Part shown: piece after piece, positions 22,452-31,781 of the stretch
How positions within the stretch are numbered: the first letter of the stretch is position 1
Layout of the letters: each line of letters starts with the position of its first letter
Assembly (NCBI GenBank): GCA_902528505.1
Contig: CABZSY010000003.1
Coordinates: forward strand, 1 to 45,305
Direction: 5' to 3'
Source: an uncultured Pelagibacteraceae bacterium
GTDB lineage: Bacteria > Pseudomonadota > Alphaproteobacteria > Pelagibacterales > Pelagibacteraceae
Length of the DNA stretch: 45,305 nt
Made by a program: the position numbers and the translations under genes
Notes under the pieces: generated by a model
What the model saw: only the letters and a program-made list of their open reading frames with translations
The model's database searches: none
What the model was told of the DNA's origin: nothing

Positions 22452-23945
22452 TTATTTCATTGTTGGCATTACAAATTCCGCATTTGAACGGATGCCCGAA
22501 GGCCATCTAGATGTTACTGTTTTAAGTTTTGTATAAAATTTTATTCCTTCCATACCGTGCATTGCACTATCTCCAAATAAAGATCTTTTCCAGCCTCCAA
22601 AACTATGAAAGGCCATCGGTACTGGTATGGGTACATTAATACCGACCATACCTACCTGAATTTTGCTAGCGAATGTTCTTCCAGCATCTCCATCTCTGGT
22701 ATAAATACTTACTCCATTTCCATATTCATGATCATTAATTAATTTTGCAGCCTCATCAAAAGTTTTAACTCTTACAACTGATAATACTGGGCCAAATATT
22801 TCCTCTTTGTATATTCTCATATCTTTGTTGACATGATCAAATAAACAACCACCAATATAAAATCCATTCTCATAACCTTGAAGTTTAAGATCTCTTCCAT
22901 CAACAACTAGTTTAGCACCCTCTTTAACACCTAAATCTACATATCCTTTAACTCTTTCTAGGTGTTCTTTTGTTACCAAAGGACCCATTTCAGATGCTTT
23001 ATCTATCCCAGGGCCAACTTTTAAAGCTTCAGCTTTTTTAGATAATCTTGAAACAAGCTCGTCTCCAATATCTCCGACAGCAACCGCAACAGACTGAGCC
23101 ATACATCTTTCGCCTGCAGAACCATAAGCTGCGCCCATTAAACCATTAACTGCTCCATCTAAATCACAATCTGGCATTACCACCAAATGATTTTTAGCAC
23201 CACCTAGTGCTTGAACTCTCTTTTCATTTTTAGCTGAGTTTTCATAAATATATTTTGCAATTGGAGTTGAACCTACAAAACTTACTGCTTTTACATCTGG
23301 GTTATCTAATATTGCATCTACAGATTCTTTGTCACCATTAACTACATTAAACACGCCCTCTGGCAGACCTGCTTCTGTGAGCAATTGAGCTAACATAATA
23401 GAACATGAAGGATCCTTTTCAGATGGCTTTAAGATAAAAGTATTTCCACAAGCGATTGCTATTGGAAACATCCACATTGGAACCATAGCAGGAAAATTAA
23501 ATGGAGTAATCCCTGCAACCACTCCTAAAGGCTGTCTCATTGACCAACTGTCAACATTTGTTCCAACATTTTCAGAAAATTCACCCTTTAATAAATGGGG
23601 TATTCCACAAGCAAATTCAACAACTTCAAGTCCTCTTGTTAAAGAGCCTCTGGCATCCTCAAAAACTTTTCCATGTTCAGAAACAATTAGTTTTGTCAAT
23701 TCATCAGAATTTTTTTCAATTAATTCTTTAAATTTGAACATTACTCTCGCTCTTTGAAGAGCAGGCTTTAGAGACCATGTTTCAAATGCTTTTTTGGCAA
23801 TTTCAACTGCTTGATCTAAATCTGATTTTGAAGCTAACTTAACTTCAGACTCTTGCTCACCTGTAGCTGGATTAAAAACCTTACCTTTTCTATCAGATGA
23901 ACCTGAAAATAATTTTCCGCTAACAAAGTGTTCAATTAACCTCAT
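22452..23945 (-). CDS. mmsA: Methylmalonate-semialdehyde dehydrogenase (CoA-acylating)
   Basis: MmsA converts methylmalonate semialdehyde to propionyl-CoA, and malonate semialdehyde to acetyl-CoA, releasing CO2 and NADH. The 497 residues show aldehyde dehydrogenase motifs: [19 protein letters not shown], the NAD-binding [12 protein letters not shown], and catalytic Cys281 in [17 protein letters not shown] and the [17 protein letters not shown] context are typical of MmsA rather than other aldehyde dehydrogenases. It is the only gene in the sdh-mdh-suc-lpd run that is not a TCA enzyme. No ribosome-binding site is clear. The family is known for valine and inositol breakdown; here it may also feed three-carbon acids from DMSP-derived acrylate (inference). 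Confidence 0.92.
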   Translation of the reverse strand: MRLIEHFVSGKLFSGSSDRKGKVFNPATGEQESEVKLASKSDLDQAVEIAKKAFETWSLKPALQRARVMFKFKELIEKNSDELTKLIVSEHGKVFEDARGSLTRGLEVVEFACGIPHLLKGEFSENVGTNVDSWSMRQPLGVVAGITPFNFPAMVPMWMFPIAIACGNTFILKPSEKDPSCSIMLAQLLTEAGLPEGVFNVVNGDKESVDAILDNPDVKAVSFVGSTPIAKYIYENSAKNEKRVQALGGAKNHLVVMPDCDLDGAVNGLMGAAYGSAGERCMAQSVAVAVGDIGDELVSRLSKKAEALKVGPGIDKASEMGPLVTKEHLERVKGYVDLGVKEGAKLVVDGRDLKLQGYENGFYIGGCLFDHVNKDMRIYKEEIFGPVLSVVRVKTFDEAAKLINDHEYGNGVSIYTRDGDAGRTFASKIQVGMVGINVPIPVPMAFHSFGGWKRSLFGDSAMHGMEGIKFYTKLKTVTSRWPSGIRSNAEFVMPTMK

Positions 23946-23984
23946 GAGTAGGATCTTTTAAAACAAAAATACTTATTAGTCTAT

Positions 23985-24764
23985 TTAAACATTAGCTGTA
24001 GCTAACATTTTCTTGATTTCAGCAATTGCTTTTGCTGGATTTAGCCCTTTAGGACAAGCACTGGTACAATTTAGAATAGTATGACATCTATAAAGTTTTA
24101 GTTCATCAGCAACTTTTTTTAATCGTGCTTTTCTTTCGTCATCTCGACTATCAACTATCCACCTGTAAGCTTGTAAAAGCACTGCTGGTCCTAAATATTT
24201 GTCGCCGTTCCACCAATAACTTGGGCACGAAGTCGAACAGCATGCACACATAATACATTCATAAGCGCCATCTAATTTTGCTCTATCCTCTTTAGATTGA
24301 AAAATTTCTGTTGTTTCTTTGGAAGAGTTATTTTTCAACCAAGGTTCAATAGACTCATACTGTTTATAAAGACTATCCAAATCACCTATTAAGTCTTTCT
24401 TCACTTTTAAATGAGGCAAAGGATAAATATCTAAATCGCCATCAATTTCAGCATGAGGTTTTGTACAAGCAAGACCATTTTTACCACCCATGTTCATTGC
24501 ACATGAACCACAAACACCATGAGCACAAGACCTTCTATATGCCAAAGTTGGGTCTATTTCATTTTTTATTTTGTTTAAAATATCTAAAACTTTTGAAGGG
24601 CAATTATCCATATCAACTTCATAGGTATCAATTCTTGGGTTTTCTTCTGTAGATGGATCCCATCTATATACATTGACTTTACGAATGTTTTTAGAACCAG
24701 TTTTGTCTTCGAAGTATTTACCTTTATTTACCTTAGAATTTTGAGGTAAACTTATCTGAACCAT
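23985..24764 (-). CDS. sdhB: Succinate dehydrogenase iron-sulfur subunit
   Basis: SdhB passes electrons from the flavoprotein to ubiquinone through three Fe-S clusters. The [2Fe-2S] ligands are in [12 protein letters not shown] plus a downstream Cys (GLACTKP), and the [4Fe-4S] and [3Fe-4S] ligands are in [16 protein letters not shown] and [17 protein letters not shown]. The 259 residues are typical. It abuts sdhA with no gap and is last in sdhCDAB; 39 bases separate it from mmsA. Confidence 0.97.
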   Translation of the reverse strand: MVQISLPQNSKVNKGKYFEDKTGSKNIRKVNVYRWDPSTEENPRIDTYEVDMDNCPSKVLDILNKIKNEIDPTLAYRRSCAHGVCGSCAMNMGGKNGLACTKPHAEIDGDLDIYPLPHLKVKKDLIGDLDSLYKQYESIEPWLKNNSSKETTEIFQSKEDRAKLDGAYECIMCACCSTSCPSYWWNGDKYLGPAVLLQAYRWIVDSRDDERKARLKKVADELKLYRCHTILNCTSACPKGLNPAKAIAEIKKMLATANV

Positions 24765-26540
24765 TTAATAAACTCTTTCTTGTGGAGGGAAATACTGAAC
24801 GTCGTTAGTTAAAGTAGAATTATGAACTGGTCTGTAAGTTATCTTAGAGCTCTTTCCATCCCACCAGGCAAGAGTATGTTGCATAAATTTTTGATCATCT
24901 CTCTTTGGATAATCTTCTCTGGCATGAGCTCCTCTGCTTTCTTTTCTGTGATATGCTGAGTCTACTGTAGTTACAGCTTGTCTAATTAAATTATCTAATT
25001 CTAAGGTTTCAACTAGATCAGTATTAAAAACTAAAGATCTATCTTTTACTGAAATTGAGTCCATACTATCATATGTTTTTCTAATTTCATTAACACCTTC
25101 TTTTAAATTTTTTTCGGTTCTGAAGACAGCACATTTTGATTGCATAGTTTTTTGCATTGCAAGCCTTAATTCTGCAGTACTATTTTCTCCTTGGGCATTT
25201 CTAAGTCTATCAAATCTATCTAAACATTTTTGAGTTTCATTCTCTGGGATCGTCTCATGTGGAGTTCCTGGTTTTATTAACTCAGCCGCTCTTTTTGCTG
25301 CTGCTCTTCCAAAAACAACAAGATCAATTAGGGAATTGGAGCCAAGTCTATTTGCTCCATGGACTGATACACATGCTGCCTCTCCAATTGCCATCAAGCC
25401 TGGTACTGTTTTCTGTGATCCATTAACTGTTAAAACCTCAGCTTTATAATTAGTTGGAATTCCACCCATATTATAATGTACAGTGGGAACAACTGGGATT
25501 GGCTCCTTAGTAACATCTACGTTTGCAAATAATCTTGCTGCCTCAGTAATACCTGGCAACCTATCCTCAATTACACTTTTATCTAAGTGACTTAAATGTA
25601 AATGAACGTGATCTTGTTCTTTTCCTACACCTCTACCTTCATTAATTTCTATAGACATTGATCTGCTAACCACATCTCTTGATGCTAGATCTTTCGCATT
25701 TGGAGCATATCTTTCCATGAATCTTTCACCCTTAGAATTTACTAAGTATCCACCTTCACCTCTTACACCTTCTGAAATCAAAGTACCATGACCGTATATT
25801 CCTGTCGGATGAAATTGAACAAATTCCATATCTTGTAAAGGCAAACCTGCTCTCAACACCATTGCATTTCCATCTCCAGTACAAGTATGTGCAGATGTTG
25901 CAGAATAATATACTTTACCATATCCGCCTGTTGCAATAATTACCGTGTGTGCTCTAAATCGATGAATTGTTCCATCATTCAAATTCCAAGCTATTAATCC
26001 TTTACACTCTCCATCTTTCATTAATAAATCTAATGCAAAATATTCTATAAAAAATTCTGTATTATGTTTCAAAGCTTGCCCATAAAGAGTGTGTAAAATT
26101 GCATGTCCTGTTCTATCTGCTGCCGCACAAGTTCTTTGAACAATTCCATTTCCATAATTTTTCGTCATTCCACCAAATGGTCTTTGATAAATTTTTCCGT
26201 CATCTGTTCGACTAAATGGAACTCCATATTTTTCTAATTCTAAGACTGCTTTTGGCGCTTCTTTACATAAATACTCGATGCTATCTTGATCTCCTAACCA
26301 GTCAGCTCCCTTAACAGTATCATACATATGCCATCTCCAGTCATCTTCACCCATGTTTCCAAGCGCAGCAGAAATTCCGCCCTGGGCTGCAGACGTATGA
26401 CTTCTGGTTGGAAACACTTTTGAGATACATGCGGTTTTTAATCCTGCTTCACTCAAACCAACGGCAGCTCTCAGTCCTGACCCGCCAGCACCTAAGACTA
26501 CGACGTCATATTCGTGATCTATAATATTGTATGAACTCAT
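24765..26540 (-). CDS. sdhA: Succinate dehydrogenase flavoprotein subunit
   Basis: SdhA oxidises succinate to fumarate using covalent FAD. The FAD-binding [15 protein letters not shown], the flavinylation His in [15 protein letters not shown], the active-site region [24 protein letters not shown] and [10 protein letters not shown] are all conserved. The 591 residues are standard. Its start overlaps the sdhD stop by one base. It forms complex II with SdhB on the cytoplasmic face of the inner membrane. Confidence 0.98.
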   Translation of the reverse strand: MSSYNIIDHEYDVVVLGAGGSGLRAAVGLSEAGLKTACISKVFPTRSHTSAAQGGISAALGNMGEDDWRWHMYDTVKGADWLGDQDSIEYLCKEAPKAVLELEKYGVPFSRTDDGKIYQRPFGGMTKNYGNGIVQRTCAAADRTGHAILHTLYGQALKHNTEFFIEYFALDLLMKDGECKGLIAWNLNDGTIHRFRAHTVIIATGGYGKVYYSATSAHTCTGDGNAMVLRAGLPLQDMEFVQFHPTGIYGHGTLISEGVRGEGGYLVNSKGERFMERYAPNAKDLASRDVVSRSMSIEINEGRGVGKEQDHVHLHLSHLDKSVIEDRLPGITEAARLFANVDVTKEPIPVVPTVHYNMGGIPTNYKAEVLTVNGSQKTVPGLMAIGEAACVSVHGANRLGSNSLIDLVVFGRAAAKRAAELIKPGTPHETIPENETQKCLDRFDRLRNAQGENSTAELRLAMQKTMQSKCAVFRTEKNLKEGVNEIRKTYDSMDSISVKDRSLVFNTDLVETLELDNLIRQAVTTVDSAYHRKESRGAHAREDYPKRDDQKFMQHTLAWWDGKSSKITYRPVHNSTLTNDVQYFPPQERVY

Positions 26541-26866
26541 TATTTTAAGTTAAATATAATAATTATTGTTAAAAATGAAATACATATAGCAGAAATATAC
26601 AATAGTCTGTTTGCGACATTTTTGATTTTTTCATTAGCAATATAGTCCTCAAAAACCTCACTAATAGTTAATGATGAGAAAAAAAATGCAAATATAATAA
26701 ATAAACTAAATAGAAATTTATTTATTGGGGTGGTAAAAAAATTTAATATTTCCAAATAGCCTTGATCGTAAATAGATACGAAACTTAATATAAACCAAAG
26801 CATAAGAGGTAATAAAATTACTGATGAAACTTTGGTAAAAATCCATTTTTTTGTTGATAGATTCAT
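26540..26866 (-). CDS. sdhD: Succinate dehydrogenase membrane anchor subunit
   Basis: SdhD anchors complex II and helps form the haem b/quinone site. The protein is short (108 residues from the ATG at 26866) with three hydrophobic spans ([50 protein letters not shown]) and a conserved-type H/D pattern replaced by [11 protein letters not shown]. Sequence alone is weakly conserved; the call depends on membrane topology and position between sdhC and sdhA. I start at MNLSTKKW, one base after the sdhC stop; an ATG seven codons upstream would overlap sdhC. Confidence 0.85.
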   Translation of the reverse strand: MNLSTKKWIFTKVSSVILLPLMLWFILSFVSIYDQGYLEILNFFTTPINKFLFSLFIIFAFFFSSLTISEVFEDYIANEKIKNVANRLLYISAICISFLTIIIIFNLK

Positions 26867-26867
26867 A

Positions 26868-27251
26868 TTAAAAAAAATTCCTACCAATTAAATAAATAAC
26901 TACTGTAAGCAGGAATGAACCAAATATAATAAGGAAGCCTGTTATACGAGTTGTTTGTAATTCAAAACCATAACCCATATCCATTATTAGATGGCGTATT
27001 TCACTCAAAACTTGGAAACTAAATGACCAAACGATACCTAAAACAAGAAATTTACCAAAAAATGAATTAAGAAAATAATCTATTAAAGTATAATTTGCTT
27101 CTCCTAGAATTAACCAGCCAGACCACAAACAAATAAATGTAATAGCTATAATATTAATTATACCTGTTATTCTATGAGATATAGATACTAATGAAGAAAT
27201 GTGCCATCTATAAATTTGTATATGTGGTGATAGTGGTTTTTTATCTTCCAT
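26868..27251 (-). CDS. sdhC: Succinate dehydrogenase cytochrome b556 subunit
   Basis: SdhC is the first membrane subunit of complex II. The signature SPHIQIYRWHISSLVSISHRITG near the N-terminus is diagnostic; its His residues and Arg lie near quinone and haem. Another His (RHLIMDMG) is the expected haem ligand. Three transmembrane spans are visible. I prefer the ATG at 27251 (MEDKKPLSPH), which matches the family's N-terminus; an ATG at 27260 adds three residues. Either start overlaps the asd 3' end by at least 11 bases in another frame. Confidence 0.92.
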   Translation of the reverse strand: MEDKKPLSPHIQIYRWHISSLVSISHRITGIINIIAITFICLWSGWLILGEANYTLIDYFLNSFFGKFLVLGIVWSFSFQVLSEIRHLIMDMGYGFELQTTRITGFLIIFGSFLLTVVIYLIGRNFF

Positions 27252-28251
27252 AAAAATCATTTGTAATCAAACTTTCAGCAATTTGTACTGCGTTCAATGC
27301 CGCCCCTTTAACTAAATTGTCTGATACGATCCACAAATTTATTGTATTCTCTTGAGACTCATCTAATCTTATTCTTGAAATAAAAGTTTCAAATTTATCT
27401 TCTGCCTCTACTGGTGTTATATAACCCCCATCCTGATGTTCATCTATAACCTTACACCCAGGGGAGGTAGATAGAACTTTTCTTATTTCATCCAAATCAC
27501 ATTTTTTATTAAATTCTACATTTGCACTAATACAGTGAGAAATAAGAACAGGTATCCTAACACAAGTAGAAGTTACTTTAATTTTTTTATCTAAAATTTT
27601 TTTAATTTCGTCAGTAGTTTTTTGTTCCTCTTTTGTGTAACCATTTTCTAAAAAACTGTCAATATGAGGAATTGCATTAAAAGCGATTTGTTTGGTAAAA
27701 TTCTTTGAATTTATTTTTTTTTTTTGAAAATAATCCTGTGTCTGAGATAATAATTCATCCATAGCTGATTTACCTGCCCCAGATACTGACTGGTAAGTAG
27801 AGGCAACTATACGATTGATACTGTACAAATCATGCAAAGGTTTTAAAGCCACAACAACTGGAATCACTGAACAATTAGCATTAGCAATAATATTTTTATT
27901 TTTTACATCAGATAATTTTTTTGGGTTAACTTCTGGAACAATTAATGGAATATCAGGATCTTTTCTAAAATATTTTGAATTATCTATAACAACAGTTTTT
28001 TCAGCAGCAACATGAGCCCATTTTTCAGCTACTTCACTATCAGCTGCAAAAAAAGCAATTTTAACAGAGGAAAAATCAAATTTTTCAAGATCAGTTACTG
28101 TATGTTCTTTTCCACTGTAATTTATTTTTTTTCCTTCACTTTTTTTTGAAGCCAATAAAAAAAGATTTTCAATATTTAATTTTTTTTTCTCTAAAATTTC
28201 TATTATTTTTCTACCAACATTTCCTGTTGCGCCCACAATTGCTATATTCAT
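27241..28251 (-). CDS. asd: Aspartate-semialdehyde dehydrogenase
   Basis: Asd reduces aspartyl phosphate to aspartate semialdehyde, the branch point to lysine/diaminopimelate, methionine and threonine. The N-terminal MNIAIVGATGNVGRKII binds NADP, and catalytic Cys127 sits in NANCSVIPVV. The STYQSVSGAGKSAMDEL and CVRIPVLISHC segments are typical. The 336 residues are normal. In many Alphaproteobacteria asd is close to sdhCDAB, as here; it lies 21 bases after dmdA. Confidence 0.95.
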   Translation of the reverse strand: MNIAIVGATGNVGRKIIEILEKKKLNIENLFLLASKKSEGKKINYSGKEHTVTDLEKFDFSSVKIAFFAADSEVAEKWAHVAAEKTVVIDNSKYFRKDPDIPLIVPEVNPKKLSDVKNKNIIANANCSVIPVVVALKPLHDLYSINRIVASTYQSVSGAGKSAMDELLSQTQDYFQKKKINSKNFTKQIAFNAIPHIDSFLENGYTKEEQKTTDEIKKILDKKIKVTSTCVRIPVLISHCISANVEFNKKCDLDEIRKVLSTSPGCKVIDEHQDGGYITPVEAEDKFETFISRIRLDESQENTINLWIVSDNLVKGAALNAVQIAESLITNDFYGR

Positions 28252-28272
28252 AACACTAAATGACTTTTAATT

Positions 28273-29382
28273 TTAAACGAGGGGCAAATCACAAACAGTA
28301 CCCACATATATTTTTTCATTTATTTCTATATTAAACTGATTTTTTGTATTCCAGTAGGGTTTATTAATCATTGCAATTCCAATAACTTTATCAAATGTGG
28401 GTGAATAAGTTGCCGATCTAACATATCCAACTATTTCTTTGTTATCATCAAATAAAGTCTTTTCACAATACATATCAATTTTTTTATGATCAATTTTTAC
28501 ACCCATAAGTTTTCTAGTTATTCCTTTTTCTTTTATTTTTTTTAGTTTTTCTTTACCTAAAAAATTAACGTCACTGTCTAAATTAATAAATTTATCAAAA
28601 TTTGCCTCAAAAGGATTGTCTCTATTGTCAAAGTCATTTCCATAAGATAACAAATTTCCTTCAATTCTCTCTATTAAATTTGGGCAACCCGGCTTAACAT
28701 TAAATTCTTTTCCCTCTTCAAACAAATAATCATATAAATTCTGTCCTGCAATGTCATTATCAACATATATTTCAAATCCACCTTGTTTGGACCATCCAGA
28801 CCTTGCAATGAAATATTTGTGACCTTTTAATTCAAAATAATCAAAGTTAAAAAATTTTAATTTTCTAATCTCTTCACCGAATAGTTTTGATATTAAATCA
28901 TCAGCCAAAGGTCCTTGAACAGCTAAGATATTTACATTTGGTTCATTAATTTCAACATCAAATCTATTTCCAGCTGCAAGACCTTTTGCAAAAAATATTA
29001 CATCTGCATCGGCTATAGATAGCCACCACTTGTCCTCTGCAAGTTTATTAATTATTGGGTCATTAACCAAAAGTCCGTCATTATCGATTAATGGGGCGTA
29101 ATAACATTTTCCAACTTTTGCTTTAGATAAATCTCTACAAGTCATTAATTGAACTAATTTAGATGAGTCTTTTCCTGAGATCTCAACTTGTCTCTCTGCT
29201 GCAACATCCCAAACTTGTACGTATTTTTTTAAATGATGATAATCACTTTCTAACGATTTAAATGATGCTGGAAGTAACATGTGATTATAAACTGTATAGC
29301 TACTCACACCATGAGCTTCTATTCTATCAGTATAAGGTGTACTCCTTAATCTTCTTGATTTTGCAATAGAAAAGTTTTTCAT
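28273..29382 (-). CDS. dmdA: Dimethylsulfoniopropionate (DMSP) demethylase
   Basis: DmdA transfers a methyl group from DMSP to tetrahydrofolate, giving 3-methylmercaptopropionate. It belongs to the GcvT/aminomethyltransferase fold. The 369-residue length and the segments [51 protein letters not shown] and [14 protein letters not shown] closely match what I recall of the Pelagibacter DmdA and distinguish it from GcvT. It is fourth in a unit dmdC-dmdB-hydrolase-dmdA, all overlapping or within 10 bases, which holds the rest of the demethylation pathway. Its ATG overlaps the hydrolase stop by four bases. DMSP is a main reduced-sulfur and carbon source for SAR11 (established). Confidence 0.94.
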   Translation of the reverse strand: MKNFSIAKSRRLRSTPYTDRIEAHGVSSYTVYNHMLLPASFKSLESDYHHLKKYVQVWDVAAERQVEISGKDSSKLVQLMTCRDLSKAKVGKCYYAPLIDNDGLLVNDPIINKLAEDKWWLSIADADVIFFAKGLAAGNRFDVEINEPNVNILAVQGPLADDLISKLFGEEIRKLKFFNFDYFELKGHKYFIARSGWSKQGGFEIYVDNDIAGQNLYDYLFEEGKEFNVKPGCPNLIERIEGNLLSYGNDFDNRDNPFEANFDKFINLDSDVNFLGKEKLKKIKEKGITRKLMGVKIDHKKIDMYCEKTLFDDNKEIVGYVRSATYSPTFDKVIGIAMINKPYWNTKNQFNIEINEKIYVGTVCDLPLV

Positions 29383-30155
29383 TTTTTTAAAAATTCTAGG
29401 ACCTTTTCTCTCATTTCAAATGCTTTTTCAATCATAATCATATGACCACAACCTTCAAAGACGTGAGTAGACGAATTTTTTACAAGGTTTGAAAATTTTT
29501 TTCCTACTTCAATGTTTACCATCTTATCAAGGGCACCAAATATAAACATGCTAGGACAATTTATTGAACTAGCTGCCTCTTTACCGTTGGAATAATTGTT
29601 ACAAGCAATAAGATCAACAGCTAATATTTCGCTGATATCTCGGGGTGATTGAATTATTCTTTCAATTGGATTGCCACCAATAAATTTTTTGGAGCCCTCA
29701 TATCCCCACTTCATCATCAATTTAACAGCATCAGAGTCACCATTTTTTGCTAATTCAATTAAATCTGGATGAACTGGCATTTTATAGGAACCGCCAACAA
29801 AAATTAGTTTTTTTATTCTAGCTGAATATTTATGAGCAAATTCTAAAATCTCTAAACATCCTTGAGAATGTCCAACTAAAAATAAATCATTTAAATTTAA
29901 CTGATTAAATACTTTTTCTAACCAATCAGTTATTTTTTCTATAGTATTTATACAGGGACCATCAGAGTTGCCATGTCCAGGTAAATCTATTGATAAAACA
30001 TTAAAATTTTGATTTGAAAAAAATTGCTCTGTTAAAGACCAAACAATGTGTGACATCCCACTCCCATGCAAAAATACAATTGTTTGCTTTTTTGGATCAA
30101 TACCTTGCCCTGCATCTGATGCATGGACATTTTTATTTTCTACTTGGAAAATCAA
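29379..30155 (-). CDS. Alpha/beta hydrolase within the DMSP cluster
   Basis: A 258-residue alpha/beta hydrolase with a complete triad: nucleophile Ser97 in LVGHSQGC, acid Asp210 in FGALDKMV and His238 in GCGHMIMIE. The oxyanion segment FLHGSGMSH (about 28-36) is conserved and there is no signal peptide or membrane span, so it should be cytoplasmic. The fold is certain; the substrate is not. It lies between dmdB and dmdA with a four-base overlap to dmdA and eight bases to dmdB, so it is almost surely co-expressed with the DMSP pathway. It is not DmdD, which is a crotonase. It could hydrolyse a thioester or ester intermediate (methylthioacryloyl-CoA, MMPA-CoA), recycle CoA, or act on another methylated ester. 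A general esterase or haloperoxidase-like role is possible too. Confidence 0.85.
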   Translation of the reverse strand: MIFQVENKNVHASDAGQGIDPKKQTIVFLHGSGMSHIVWSLTEQFFSNQNFNVLSIDLPGHGNSDGPCINTIEKITDWLEKVFNQLNLNDLFLVGHSQGCLEILEFAHKYSARIKKLIFVGGSYKMPVHPDLIELAKNGDSDAVKLMMKWGYEGSKKFIGGNPIERIIQSPRDISEILAVDLIACNNYSNGKEAASSINCPSMFIFGALDKMVNIEVGKKFSNLVKNSSTHVFEGCGHMIMIEKAFEMREKVLEFLKK

Positions 30156-30163
30156 ATAATTAC

Positions 30164-31780
30164 CTAGAATTGTTTTCTTAGTTCAAACTTCTGAATTTTT
30201 CCTGTAGAAGTTTTTGGTAACTCACAAAAAATTACTTTTTTTGGGACTTTAAATCCTGCTAAAGTTTCTTTACAAAAATCTATTAATTCTTTTTCGCTTG
30301 CCGGTTTGTCTTTAACCATTTCGATAAAAGCGCATGGAACCTCACCCCATTTTTCATCAGGTTTTGCAACCACAGCTGCAATAGAGACAGAAGGGTGTTT
30401 AGAAAGAGTATTTTCTATTTCAATTGAAGATATATTTTCTCCTCCAGATATAATTATATCTTTAGATCTGTCTTGTATTTTGACATATCCATCTGGATGC
30501 ATTACGGCTAAATCTCCAGTGTGAAACCAGCCGCCTTTCATTGCTTTATCTGTAGCTTCTTTATCTTTAAAATATCCCTTCATAACTATATTGCCCCTTA
30601 TCATTATTTCACCTATAGTTTTTCCATCTTTTGGAACTTCTTTCATAGTTTCAGGATCTAAAATAGTTACGCCTTCAGTATTTGGATATCTTACTCCCTG
30701 CCTCGCTTTTATTTCATTTTGTTTATCTTCATCAAAATCATTCCACTCGTCATTCCAAGCACATTGAGTAACATGTCCATATGTTTCTGTTAAACCGTAA
30801 ACATGCATTACCTCAAAACCAAGAGCTTTCATTTTTTTAAAAATTACACTTGGTGGAGGAGCCCCAGCAGTTAAAACATAAACTTTGTGATTTAATTTTT
30901 TTCTGTCAGCTTCCGGAGCACCAGTGATCATGTTTAAGACTATAGGTGCTCCACCGAAATGCGTTACGTCGTATCTGTCAATTAGATCAAATATTTTTTT
31001 AATATCTATATTTCTTAAACAGATAGTTCTTCCGTTTAACATTGGAATTGTCCAAGGATAACACCATCCATTACAATGAAACATTGGCACAACAGTTAAA
31101 AAATTTAAACGATTAGGCATATTCCATGCAACTGAACTTCCTGTAGACATTAAATAAGCACCTCTATGATGATAAACTACTCCTTTTGGATTTCCTGTAG
31201 TTCCAGAAGTATAACTTAGAGAAATAGACTGCCATTCATCATCAGGCATTTGCCAATTGAAATTTTCATCTCCAGTGTTTAAAAAATTTTCATACTCTAG
31301 ATCGCCAATGGTTTCACATTTTGATTGATCAGCATTTTTGTCATTTATATCAATAACTGTAATTTTTTTATCTAAATTTTTTAAAGCTTTTTTAACTTCC
31401 ACATGTAGTTGTCTATCTACAACTAACACTTTTGCATCACTGTGATTTAAAATATAATTGATAGTATTTGCATCTAACCGAATATTAATTGTATTTAAAA
31501 CTGCTCCTGTCATTGGAACAGAGTAGTGAGCTTCAAATATTTCAGGTGTATTAAATGCTAAGAATGAAACTGTGTCACCTTTTTTGATTCCAATTTTAGA
31601 TAATGCGCTGGCAAATTTTACTACTCTTTTGTAAACTTTACTCCAAGTATAACTTCTGTCTTCATAAACGATCGCTTCATAATTTGGGTAAATTTCTGTT
31701 GCTCTTTTTAAAAATGTTAGAGGTGTTAAAGGAACATGGTTAGCTTCATTTTTTTCCAAATTAGTATCGTAATGATTCAT
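30164..31780 (-). CDS. dmdB: 3-methylmercaptopropionate-CoA ligase
   Basis: An AMP-forming acyl-CoA synthetase of 538 residues. The ATP-binding P-loop YTSGTTGNPKGV, VYGLTETYGHVTQC, GWFHTGDLAVMHPDGYVKI, DIIISGGENISSIEIE and the C-terminal catalytic Lys528 in STGKIQKFELR are all present. DmdB activates 3-methylmercaptopropionate to its CoA thioester. The family includes many medium-chain acyl-CoA ligases, so specificity is inferred from its place between dmdC and dmdA. It starts one base after the dmdC stop. Confidence 0.85.
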   Translation of the reverse strand: MNHYDTNLEKNEANHVPLTPLTFLKRATEIYPNYEAIVYEDRSYTWSKVYKRVVKFASALSKIGIKKGDTVSFLAFNTPEIFEAHYSVPMTGAVLNTINIRLDANTINYILNHSDAKVLVVDRQLHVEVKKALKNLDKKITVIDINDKNADQSKCETIGDLEYENFLNTGDENFNWQMPDDEWQSISLSYTSGTTGNPKGVVYHHRGAYLMSTGSSVAWNMPNRLNFLTVVPMFHCNGWCYPWTIPMLNGRTICLRNIDIKKIFDLIDRYDVTHFGGAPIVLNMITGAPEADRKKLNHKVYVLTAGAPPPSVIFKKMKALGFEVMHVYGLTETYGHVTQCAWNDEWNDFDEDKQNEIKARQGVRYPNTEGVTILDPETMKEVPKDGKTIGEIMIRGNIVMKGYFKDKEATDKAMKGGWFHTGDLAVMHPDGYVKIQDRSKDIIISGGENISSIEIENTLSKHPSVSIAAVVAKPDEKWGEVPCAFIEMVKDKPASEKELIDFCKETLAGFKVPKKVIFCELPKTSTGKIQKFELRKQF

Positions 31781-31781
31781 C

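Noticed and set aside
28252..28272. A SAM-type or glycine riboswitch ahead of asd or dmdA
   Set aside because: SAR11 uses such riboswitches elsewhere, but the gap is 21 bases and the upstream sequences are coding, so there is no space for an aptamer.
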